42,991 bases of DNA from NCBI GenBank assembly GCA_017621755.1, contig JAGASL010000043.1:1-42991 (forward strand), read 5' to 3'. Positions 33,277 through 39,717 of the stretch are shown one piece after another (positions within the stretch are counted from its first letter, which is position 1; each line of letters opens with the position of its first letter). Source of the stretch: Clostridia bacterium (GTDB taxonomy: Bacteria; Bacillota; Clostridia; Oscillospirales; CAG-272). A program made the translations under genes and the position numbers. The notes under the pieces were generated by a model. That model saw only the letters and a program-made list of their open reading frames with translations. It was not told where the DNA came from and searched no databases.

Positions 33277-34659
33277 TTACATACGGTCGTTACGGATCAG
33301 CGGAACGTACTTGGTAAATTCGGCGATCTCTTCGGTATAATCGCCCTCGATCTCTACGCAGTGGTGGATGTAGGGGCCATCGATCAGCTTATCCTCCCAG
33401 CGGTTGAGATCGTCAAACTCTGCCCACAGGTAGGTGCCAAAGGTGTAGGGGCCATCGGTCGAGCGGCAGGTGCCGTTGAGGATGGAGTAATTGCCGTTAT
33501 CCTGGTCAAGGCGGGCAATGGTGTAGCTGCCATCCTTCACGCGGAACCACTGGCGCATGTTCACGTTCTTGGCTACGCTATCCGGCGCCTTGAGCGAGTA
33601 GGCAAACGGGCCACAATGCCAAAGCAGCTCGCCGTTTTGGTTTTCGGGGTGGCGAACGGTAAACTCGCCAAAGAACGGGATCTTCTTACCGCGCGAGGCG
33701 GCAGCAAGCAGCACCATGGTGATGGCACCGTGCATATCCGATTCACAGGAGATGATGTAGCCCATATCCGCCAGCACCGAATAGGCGGTACATGGCATAG
33801 CGCCAACGGCCAGCTGCATGGCGGTCCAGCACTCGGCCGAGATGGCAGAAACGCCCAGCTCGGCAAACAGCTCCTCATACAAAAGAACAAAGGCGTAGAC
33901 CTTCTTCAGCAGCGGCGGGGTCAGCTCATCCATCTCGTAGCGCGAGGCAAGCAGGGCGGCACCCTTTTCTAATTCCTCATCCCGCTCGGCTAGAATACGG
34001 TTGTACTTATCAACAACCACGCCGATATTGACCGGGATGCAGCGAATGCCGAACTTCTGCATCAGCTCGCCCTCGTTGAAAATGACCGAATAGAACGGCC
34101 GCGGGCGCAGGCCGACCTGCGCGATCTTCAGGTTTTGGAAGTTCTTGACCATGCAAGCGACCGAGGCAAACTTTTCAAAGCCGCGGCGGAAGGTGTCGGA
34201 ATCCATTTTGCAGGTATTGATGTGGGAAAAGGGAATGTTGTTGCGCTGCAGCAGGCGCGAAACGCCAAAAATGCCGCACTGCGAATCGGTATAGCGCATA
34301 CCGTCAGCATCAAAGCGCTCGTCAAGCGGGGCAAAAATGCAGACCGGCTTGCCAAGCTTGCACACCTCGGCAATCGCCTCCTCGTTGCCAAAGTTGGCGT
34401 TGATCACGAACACCGCGTCTACCTTTTCGGCCACAAAGCGCTCGCGGATCGCAACGGCATCAGCCTCGTTGATCATCACGTCAACCGGGTTGACCCCCTC
34501 AATGCCGACAAAGGAGATCCCATCTCCCTCAAAATGCTCTCTCATGTAGCGAACGGCGGCACGGCCGCGCTCCTCAGCGATCTCCCAGTTAAAGATGCCG
34601 GGGCGGGGCGTTACGTCGCGGCGGCAGGGCACAAGACCGATCTTCAAGCTGTAATCCAT
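33277..34659 (-). CDS. L-fucose isomerase-like sugar isomerase
   Basis: 460 residues. The fold and C-terminal motifs match the fucose/arabinose isomerase superfamily, Mn-dependent aldose-ketose isomerases. SAECWTAMQLAVGAMPC, then GYIISCESDMHGAITMVLL, supply the acidic metal ligands, and GPYIHHCVEIEGDY the probable His ligand. The N-terminus LKIGLVPCRRD and the FVINANFGNEEA block are typical. It is shorter than classical FucI (about 590). The start at 34659 has AAGGGAG upstream; the frame from 34701 begins inside the promoter. It is the first gene of the main cluster, divergent from an AraC regulator. Confidence 0.82.
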   Translation of the reverse strand: MDYSLKIGLVPCRRDVTPRPGIFNWEIAEERGRAAVRYMREHFEGDGISFVGIEGVNPVDVMINEADAVAIRERFVAEKVDAVFVINANFGNEEAIAEVCKLGKPVCIFAPLDERFDADGMRYTDSQCGIFGVSRLLQRNNIPFSHINTCKMDSDTFRRGFEKFASVACMVKNFQNLKIAQVGLRPRPFYSVIFNEGELMQKFGIRCIPVNIGVVVDKYNRILAERDEELEKGAALLASRYEMDELTPPLLKKVYAFVLLYEELFAELGVSAISAECWTAMQLAVGAMPCTAYSVLADMGYIISCESDMHGAITMVLLAAASRGKKIPFFGEFTVRHPENQNGELLWHCGPFAYSLKAPDSVAKNVNMRQWFRVKDGSYTIARLDQDNGNYSILNGTCRSTDGPYTFGTYLWAEFDDLNRWEDKLIDGPYIHHCVEIEGDYTEEIAEFTKYVPLIRNDRM

Positions 34660-34705
34660 ATTCAAAGCTCCCTTCTTGCATAGCAAAAAAAATTTTAGCA
34701 AGTAT

Positions 34706-34735
34706 ATTGTAATACAAAAAAAGTTGTGCTACAAT
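34706..34735. promoter_or_regulatory. Mirror-image overlapping divergent promoters
   Basis: Plus strand: TTGTAA (34707-34712), 17 bases, TACAAT (34730-34735), for the AraC gene. Minus strand: TTGTAG (34734-34729), 17 bases, TACAAT (34711-34706), for the isomerase operon. Each promoter's -35 overlaps the other's -10, so only one can be occupied at a time. Confidence 0.65.
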
Positions 34736-34784
34736 GGATATACTGATTGCTTGATTGTACAAATCGACTTTTTTGTGAGGGATT

Positions 34785-35600
34785 ATGCGTAAAATTTCCT
34801 TTGCGGAGCTAGAGAGCGAGAACGTAAACGTAACCAGCATTGCCGCGGTAGAGCGGCGCTGGCGGGACGGCAACGTAAACCGCTACCCCGATGGGCGGGG
34901 GGAGAACATTATCTCCTACACTATCTCTGGGCAAAAGCAGATCTATACCACGAGCGAGGAGGAGCCGCTATGCACGCTTTCTGCCCCGGCGGCTGTGCTG
35001 ATCTCACGCGGTGCCCCGTATGCCTCGCGAACCCTGCTTGGCGAGGGCGAGGAGAGTGGACATACCATCTGTGTGCGCTTTGCCCTGCGTGACGATGCCG
35101 GCGAGGAGCTAGAGCTTTCAGACCGGTACCGCTATTGGTCAAATGACCCAGATGGGCGTCTGCTGACCCTGTTTCGCGGTATTCTTTCTGCCTTTCTTTC
35201 CCCCAGCACGCCGCGCCTGCTGCTAAAGGCGCGCCTGCTTGAGCTGCTGCATGAGCTGGGCCGCATGCGTGACGGGGCTAAGATCCCGGCGGATTTTCGC
35301 TCGATCCTGCCGGCTATTCAGCACTTAGAGCGCCACCCGGCCGAAAACACCTCCGTGCCCGAGCTGGCCGCCATGTGCTTCCTCAGCGAAAGCTACTTCC
35401 GCGTGCGCTTTCGCGCGTTTGCCGGCTGCTCGCCCACCGATTACCGCAACCGCCTGCGCGTGGGCAAGGCCAAGGAGCTGCTGGCCAGCTCGCTATGGAC
35501 GACCGACCTGATCGCCGAGGCGCTCGGCTTTTACGATACCTCGCATTTTTACCGTGTCTATAAAAGGATCACCGGGCAGACCCCGCGCCGAGAAGAATAA
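34785..35600 (+). CDS. AraC-family transcriptional regulator (sugar cluster)
   Basis: 271 residues. The N-terminal beta-rich cupin-like sensor (about 1-105) includes VLISRGAPYASRTL. The C-terminal double HTH (about 170-268) has VPELAAMCFLSESYFRVRFRAFAGCSPTDYRNRLR and then IAEALGFYDTSHFYRVYKRITGQTP, the AraC signature. It is divergent from the ten-gene sugar cluster with shared promoter DNA, so it very probably controls that cluster and itself. A GATTGTAC-AAATC near-palindrome in its leader (34753-34765) is a candidate site. GTGAGGGA precedes the ATG. Confidence 0.88.
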   Translation: MRKISFAELESENVNVTSIAAVERRWRDGNVNRYPDGRGENIISYTISGQKQIYTTSEEEPLCTLSAPAAVLISRGAPYASRTLLGEGEESGHTICVRFALRDDAGEELELSDRYRYWSNDPDGRLLTLFRGILSAFLSPSTPRLLLKARLLELLHELGRMRDGAKIPADFRSILPAIQHLERHPAENTSVPELAAMCFLSESYFRVRFRAFAGCSPTDYRNRLRVGKAKELLASSLWTTDLIAEALGFYDTSHFYRVYKRITGQTPRREE

Positions 35601-35627
35601 GGCTGATGCGTATGCATCAGCCTTATT
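35596..35627. terminator. Bidirectional terminator between two convergent AraC genes
   Basis: A 14-bp perfect stem AATAAGGCTGATGC/GCATCAGCCTTATT with a 4-base loop. It includes the stop codon of the plus-strand gene and abuts the stop of the minus-strand one. Confidence 0.7.
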
Positions 35628-36386
35628 CTATATGGTTTTTTCCCGGCGCAGCTGGCGCGGTGACTTGCCCGTCTGGCGGCGGATGACCGTGCGAAAATAA
35701 GCCGCCGAGCAATAGCCAAGCCGGTCGGCGATCGTTTCGATCGGCAGGTCGGTGGTACGCAGCAGAAAGGCAGCCCGCTCGGCCTGCAGCGCCTGCCAGG
35801 CGGAAAGCGGCGTGCGCCCCTCTACGCTGCGAAAGGCAGCGTAAAGGCCGGATTCGCTGACCCGGCAATGCCGCGCAAGCGCGGGCACCGAAAGCCGCTC
35901 TGCCCCGGCCATATAGGCCAGCGCCCGCTCTACCACGCCGCGGGCGCGGCTGCTTTCCCGCCGCTCCATATGCGGCAGCACCGCATCCAAAAACAGAAAA
36001 AACAGGCCCAGCGTTTCATAGCTGACTATCAGCTCCCGCTCGGTAAGGGCCGCGTATCGCTGCTGCAGGGTGGGTGTGAGAGGGATCCTTTGCAGGGGGT
36101 AGACCCCTGCCCCCTCCCCCTGCAAAAAGGCGGGAAAGGCCAGCGAATCAAAGCAGACCTCCGGCTCCCCTGCCCAGTAGGATTGGTAGCGGCAGCCGGC
36201 GGGAATGTAAAACAGGTCGCCCTCTCTTACCTCTATCGTTCTTTCTTCCCCCACCAGGCGGGCGTGGCCGCGGCGCATATAGCCAAAAAAGTGCGGACAG
36301 ATGCCAGCGCGGTTGTCGGTATAGTGCGTATGGCTGAAGGAGAAGCGAAGAAAACGATAGTCGCTGCCGTATATTGGTCTTTCCAT
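35628..36386 (-). CDS. AraC-family transcriptional regulator (divergent from MDR dehydrogenase)
   Basis: 252 residues. The N-terminal AraC-type cupin has TDNRAGICPHFFGYMRRGHARL and EGDLFYIPAGCRYQSYW. The C-terminal double HTH (about 150-248) has LSVPALARHCRVSESGLYAAFRSVEGRTPLSAW and IETIADRLGYCSAAYFRTVIRRQTGKSPRQLR. It is not closely similar to the other AraC protein. It has its own consensus-like promoter overlapping that of the dehydrogenase gene it faces, which is its likely target. Confidence 0.88.
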   Translation of the reverse strand: MERPIYGSDYRFLRFSFSHTHYTDNRAGICPHFFGYMRRGHARLVGEERTIEVREGDLFYIPAGCRYQSYWAGEPEVCFDSLAFPAFLQGEGAGVYPLQRIPLTPTLQQRYAALTERELIVSYETLGLFFLFLDAVLPHMERRESSRARGVVERALAYMAGAERLSVPALARHCRVSESGLYAAFRSVEGRTPLSAWQALQAERAAFLLRTTDLPIETIADRLGYCSAAYFRTVIRRQTGKSPRQLRREKTI

Positions 36387-36431
36387 GCCAAAATACCCCT
36401 TTTCTTTGCAGGATATTGGTTGTTTTATTAC

Positions 36432-36459
36432 AGTATATCATCTTTTTTTCTGCTGTCAA
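36432..36459 (-). promoter_or_regulatory. Promoter for the second AraC gene
   Basis: Minus strand TTGACA (36459-36454), 16-base spacer, TATACT (36437-36432). Confidence 0.65.
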
Positions 36460-36461
36460 GA

Positions 36462-36470
36462 TGCTACAAT
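36462..36470 (+). promoter_or_regulatory. Extended -10 promoter for the MDR dehydrogenase gene
   Basis: TGCTACAAT with only a T-run in the -35 position. It adjoins the -35 of the divergent AraC promoter, which suggests AraC-dependent activation. Confidence 0.5.
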
Positions 36471-36500
36471 ACTGGTAACAGCAAAAAATGGGAGGCTTTT

Positions 36501-37517
36501 ATGAAGAACCAACAGTTGATCATTGTTTCAAAGGAATGTATAGAGCTGCTTGACCAGCCCATTCCTACCCCCCGCGCGGGCGAGGTGCTGGTACGCACGG
36601 CGCTAACCTCGATCAGCAGCGGCACCGAGCGTGCCAACCTGGCCGGTAACGTGCACGTTTCACGCGAGAGCGCCGGGCAGACCGAGGCGCACTACCCCCG
36701 CTATATCGGCTACAGCGCCTCAGGCATAGTGGTGGCCATTGGTGAGGGCGTTAAGAGTGTAAAGCCGGGCGACCGCGTTGCTCTTTCCTGGTCGCTGCAT
36801 AAGCACTATAACTGCGTGCCGGAATATAACGTGCACCCCATGCCCGAGGGCGTGAGCATGGAGGACGGCGCGCTGATCCATATCGCCACCTTCCCCATGG
36901 CGGCCATTCGCAAATGCCGCCTGGAGGTCGGTGAAACGGCTATCGTCATGGGCGTTGGCATTCTGGGAATGATGGCCATAGGCCTTTTGCGCGCCGCCGG
37001 CGCCATGCCGATCATCGCAGCCGACCCGGACGAGGAGAAGCGTAAGCTGGCCCTTCGCATTGGTGCCGACTACGCGCTCGACCCGACCGCCCCCGGCTTT
37101 TCCGCAGAGGTAAAGCGCCTCTCGCACGGCGGCATTCAGGTAGCCATTGAGGTGACCGGTGTGGGTGTGGCGCTTAACCAGGTGCTGGACTGCATGCGTC
37201 CCTTTGGACGTGTGGCGCTGCTGGGCTGCACCCGCAGCTCGGATTTCACGGTAGACTACTATCACAAGGTGCACGGCCCCGGCATCTCGCTGATCGGCGC
37301 GCACACGCTGGCCCGGCCGGAAAAGGAATCCTCGCCCGGTATGTGGACCACGCATGACGATGCCATGGCCATTTTGCGCCTGATCGAGGGCGGGCGGCTT
37401 TCACTTGCTTCGCTGGTCAACGAAACGCACAAGCCGGAAGAATACAAGGCCGTCTACGATCGCCTGCTGCATGAAAGGACCTTCCCTGTCGTGCAGTTTG
37501 ATTGGAGCGAGGAATAA
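36501..37517 (+). CDS. MDR-superfamily dehydrogenase lacking zinc ligands
   Basis: 338 residues. The N-terminal GroES-like domain has PTPRAGEVLVRTALTSISSGTER, YIGYSASGIVVAIGEGV and KPGDRVAL. The Rossmann domain (about 140-290) has ETAIVMGVGILGMMAIGLLRAAG, then DPDEEKRKLALRIGADYALDP and FGRVALLGCTR. The usual catalytic zinc Cys (GxCGTD) is replaced by Ser (SISSGTER), and the four-Cys structural zinc lobe is absent. This is a zinc-independent MDR subgroup seen in sugar and cofactor pathways. GGGAGG lies 6 bases before ATG 36501; the upstream frame is the shadow of the AraC gene. Substrate unknown. Confidence 0.85.
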   Translation: MKNQQLIIVSKECIELLDQPIPTPRAGEVLVRTALTSISSGTERANLAGNVHVSRESAGQTEAHYPRYIGYSASGIVVAIGEGVKSVKPGDRVALSWSLHKHYNCVPEYNVHPMPEGVSMEDGALIHIATFPMAAIRKCRLEVGETAIVMGVGILGMMAIGLLRAAGAMPIIAADPDEEKRKLALRIGADYALDPTAPGFSAEVKRLSHGGIQVAIEVTGVGVALNQVLDCMRPFGRVALLGCTRSSDFTVDYYHKVHGPGISLIGAHTLARPEKESSPGMWTTHDDAMAILRLIEGGRLSLASLVNETHKPEEYKAVYDRLLHERTFPVVQFDWSEE

Positions 37518-37520
37518 AAA

Positions 37521-37551
37521 ATGGGCGCTGTGCCAATGGCACAGCGCCCAT
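37521..37551. terminator. Bidirectional terminator, MDR dehydrogenase / ferritin
   Basis: A 14-bp perfect stem ATGGGCGCTGTGCC/GGCACAGCGCCCAT with a 3-base loop. A T-run follows on the minus strand, so it mainly serves ferritin. Confidence 0.75.
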
Positions 37552-37557
37552 CATCAT

Positions 37558-38067
37558 TTACAGCACCAGAGAAGGTGCGCTGTATACCCGCGCTGCCAGC
37601 TCTTGGTTGAGCATATACAGGCTCTTGGGGTCAGAGCCGAAGAGCTCCATCTTGGTGATCAGGTCGTTGGCGTTGGTCTCCTCCTCGCCCTGCTCCTTGA
37701 CGAACCAATCTAAGAACTGCATGGTGCGGAAGTCCTTGACCTCGTAGGCCGCGGCATAGATATCGTTGATCAGCGAGGTCACGTATTCCTCGTGTGCCAG
37801 GCCCGCCTTCAACACGTCCATGTGACAGGAGAAGCTCTTATCCGGCTTCTCAATCGCCTCCAGCGTCACGATCTGATTCTCGTTTTGCAGGTACTGGTAG
37901 AACAGCATGGCGTGGTCGCGCTCCTCCTGCGCCTGGATCATGTACCAGTTGGCAAAGCCGTCTAAGCCCTTGGCCTTGAAGTAATTGGAAAACTCTAAGT
38001 ACAGGTATGCCGAATAGAACTCTTTATTGATCTGACTGTTTAACAGCTGGTGTACGGTTTCCTTCAT
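37558..38067 (-). CDS. ftnA: Non-haem ferritin (FtnA type)
   Basis: 169 residues. It is a four-helix-bundle subunit of the 24-mer iron store. Ferroxidase ligands are recognisable: Glu16 in INKEFYSAYLYLEF, EERDHAMLFYQYL with Glu and His, and the third-helix KEQGEEETNAND. It oxidises Fe2+ and stores it as ferric mineral, limiting Fenton chemistry. It follows desulfoferrodoxin by 12 bases and is probably cotranscribed with it from the Crp/Fnr-type promoter at 38503. Confidence 0.94.
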   Translation of the reverse strand: MKETVHQLLNSQINKEFYSAYLYLEFSNYFKAKGLDGFANWYMIQAQEERDHAMLFYQYLQNENQIVTLEAIEKPDKSFSCHMDVLKAGLAHEEYVTSLINDIYAAAYEVKDFRTMQFLDWFVKEQGEEETNANDLITKMELFGSDPKSLYMLNQELAARVYSAPSLVL

Positions 38068-38079
38068 GTCTCTTCTCCT

Positions 38080-38463
38080 TTATACGATATCAGTCTTCCA
38101 CAGCCCGTGCAGGTTGCAGTAGGCGTATACGGCAAGCGGCTGCTCATCACCCAGCGTGAAGCTGACCTCGGGTGCCTCTCCTACCGGCAGTGCCTTGCGC
38201 TGGCCGCCCTTATCGGTCTGCAGGTAGACCCACTGGATGCTGTGCTCCTCGCTCATCGGGTGCGCTACCGAGCCAACGACCACCTTGACCACGTTCCCCT
38301 CTACCGTTACTACGGGAATGTGCTTTTCATGGCTGGCCTCTACCGTGCCGGGCTTCAGCTCCTTCATGGGCTGGCCGCAGCACACTAAGCTGCCGCCGCC
38401 CTCCTCGATCAGGCCGACAAGATTGCCGCAATGCTCGCAAACGTAAAATTTATGATCCTTCAT
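38080..38463 (-). CDS. dfx: Desulfoferrodoxin (2Fe superoxide reductase)
   Basis: 127 residues. It reduces superoxide to hydrogen peroxide without producing oxygen. The N-terminal desulforedoxin-like centre has Cys9, Cys12, Cys28 and Cys29. The catalytic centre II has Glu46-Lys47-His48 (EKHIP), later His residues in AHPMSEEHSIQWVYL, and the Cys/His pair in CNLHGLW. ATG 38463 has GGAGG upstream and gives exactly the usual Cys spacing; an in-frame ATG at 38478 adds five residues. It leads a unit with ferritin, divergent from the Crp/Fnr regulator. Confidence 0.95.
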   Translation of the reverse strand: MKDHKFYVCEHCGNLVGLIEEGGGSLVCCGQPMKELKPGTVEASHEKHIPVVTVEGNVVKVVVGSVAHPMSEEHSIQWVYLQTDKGGQRKALPVGEAPEVSFTLGDEQPLAVYAYCNLHGLWKTDIV

Positions 38464-38502
38464 GGTGAAATCCTCCAAAATTATTTTTGTTTTGATGGCT
38501 CT

Positions 38503-38543
38503 ATTATACGCTCTTTTTCGCGCCCCTTCCGTGACTTGATCAC
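38503..38543 (-). promoter_or_regulatory. Crp/Fnr-type site and activator-dependent promoter for dfx-ftnA
   Basis: GTGACTTGATCAC (38531-38543, plus strand) flanked by TTCC and AAAA. The minus-strand TATAAT is at 38508-38503 with no recognisable -35. The palindrome centre is 34 bases from the near end of the -10, the spacing expected for a site at about -41.5 (class II activation). Confidence 0.65.
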
Positions 38544-38574
38544 AAAAAGATGAAGCCTAGCGCGGTAAAACCGA

Positions 38575-38603
38575 TTGACATGGGGTGAAAAGCGTGCTAT
38601 AAT
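38575..38603 (+). promoter_or_regulatory. Consensus promoter for the Crp/Fnr gene
   Basis: TTGACA (38575-38580), 17-base spacer, TATAAT (38598-38603). The GTGA-N5-TCAC site lies upstream, centred near -73, allowing autoregulation. Confidence 0.8.
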
Positions 38604-38630
38604 CAAAAAAGAGCAGTACGAGGTGATATG

Positions 38631-39305
38631 ATGATAGAACAAGAATTGATTGGGCTGTTTGAAGAGACCTTTCCCTTCTGGAATAAGATGAGCGAGGCAG
38701 ACAGGGGCACCTTTCTGCGCTCCTCACAGTACGTGCGCTTTGAAAAGGGCACCAATATTCATGATGGCAACGAGTGCACCGGCGTGATCCTGATCAAGCG
38801 CGGTGTGCTGCGGCTGTACCTGCTTTCCGACGAGGGAAAGGAGATCACGCTGTATCGCCTATTTCCCGGCGACATGTGCATTCTTTCCGCCTCTTGCGTG
38901 CTGGAAAGCATTACCTTTGACGTGTTTGTCGATTCGGAAGAAAACAGCGAATGCGTGGTGCTGGGCGGCTGCGCCTACGAGGACGTTGCACGCCGGATGC
39001 CGGAGGCAAAGATCTTTGCCTTAGAAAGCGCTCTTGGCCGGTTTTCTGACGTGATGTGGGTCATGCAGCAGATCCTGTTTATGAGCATGGATAAGCGGCT
39101 GGCCATCTTTCTCTTAGACGAGATATCAAAGACCGGTGAGGACACCGTGCGCCTGACCCACGAGCAGATCGCCAAATACATGGGCTCTGCCCGCGAGGTG
39201 GTCAGTCGCATGCTGAAATACTTTGCCGGCGAGGGGCTGGTCGCGGCCTCACGCGGCGGCATTCAGCTTTTGGATAAGCGCCGGCTGCGCGAATTAGCCC
39301 TTTAA
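38631..39305 (+). CDS. Crp/Fnr-family transcriptional regulator
   Basis: 224 residues. The N-terminal cyclic-nucleotide-binding-type beta roll (about 20-120) includes KGTNIHDGNECTGVILIKRGVLRLYLL and LFPGDMCILSASCVLES. A dimerisation helix follows (about 130-165), then a winged helix with HTH at about 175-196. The recognition helix reads AREVVSRML, combining the CRP-type Arg-Glu...Arg that reads GTGA with the Fnr-type Ser. There is no Fnr-type N-terminal four-Cys cluster, so the signal is unknown; Cys residues at about 80 and 86 may sense redox (inference). ATG 38631 stands 7 bases from GAGG; ATG 38628 is possible. The 3' end overlaps the convergent thioredoxin gene by 12 bases. Confidence 0.88.
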   Translation: MIEQELIGLFEETFPFWNKMSEADRGTFLRSSQYVRFEKGTNIHDGNECTGVILIKRGVLRLYLLSDEGKEITLYRLFPGDMCILSASCVLESITFDVFVDSEENSECVVLGGCAYEDVARRMPEAKIFALESALGRFSDVMWVMQQILFMSMDKRLAIFLLDEISKTGEDTVRLTHEQIAKYMGSAREVVSRMLKYFAGEGLVAASRGGIQLLDKRRLRELAL

Positions 39306-39602
39306 GAGTGCAAGGATCGCATCCTTCGGCCGGGCGCCAGTTGCCTGGTTGGCAACCTTGCCCCCCTTCAGCACCACCAGCGTGGGAATGCTGAACACGC
39401 CGAACTGCGCGGCCAGCTCGGGCTCGCGATCTACGTTTACCTTGCCGACCACAACGTCCTCTCTCTCCTCGGCGATCTCATCCACAAGGGGGGACACCAT
39501 GCGGCAGGGGCCGCACCAATCTGCGTAGAAATCAAGAAGCAGGGGCTTATCGCCACCCTTCAGCTCTTCAAAATTGTCTTTACGAATATCAATAACTGCC
39601 AT
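39294..39602 (-). CDS. trxA: Thioredoxin
   Basis: 102 residues, a complete thioredoxin fold. The redox motif WCGPC is at about residues 29-33 in DFYADWCGPCRM, and the cis-Pro is in FSIPTLVVLKGG. It reduces protein disulfides and feeds peroxiredoxins and ribonucleotide reductase. AAAGGAG precedes the ATG. Transcribed toward the Crp/Fnr gene, overlapping its end. Its promoter carries the second GTGA-N5-TCAC site, so it is a likely target of that regulator. Confidence 0.95.
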   Translation of the reverse strand: MAVIDIRKDNFEELKGGDKPLLLDFYADWCGPCRMVSPLVDEIAEEREDVVVGKVNVDREPELAAQFGVFSIPTLVVLKGGKVANQATGARPKDAILALLKG

Positions 39603-39637
39603 TGTTGTACTCCTTTGTTTTTTTGTTTTACACCTAT

Positions 39638-39677
39638 ATTATACCGATTTTTCAGCAATATTCCGTGATCTGGTCAC
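39638..39677 (-). promoter_or_regulatory. Crp/Fnr-type site and activator-dependent promoter for trxA
   Basis: GTGATCTGGTCAC (39665-39677, plus strand) with the same TTCC and ACAAAA flanks as the dfx site. The minus-strand TATAAT is at 39643-39638 with no -35. Centre-to-minus-10 spacing is 33 bases, one less than at dfx. Confidence 0.65.
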
Positions 39678-39713
39678 AAAACGCGGGAAAGAGCAAGCTC
39701 TTTCCCGCGTTTT
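39678..39713 (-). terminator. Terminator of the NSS symporter gene
   Basis: A 17-bp stem AAAACGCGGGAAAGAGC/GCTCTTTCCCGCGTTTT with a 2-base nominal loop, then TTTTGTG on the minus strand. It ends exactly where the trxA regulatory site begins. Confidence 0.75.
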
Positions 39714-39717
39714 TTAT

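Noticed and set aside
31812..33317. 501-residue open frame opposite the GlcD-like gene
   Set aside because: Antisense shadow of a strongly conserved FAD oxidase; no ribosome site or domain motif.
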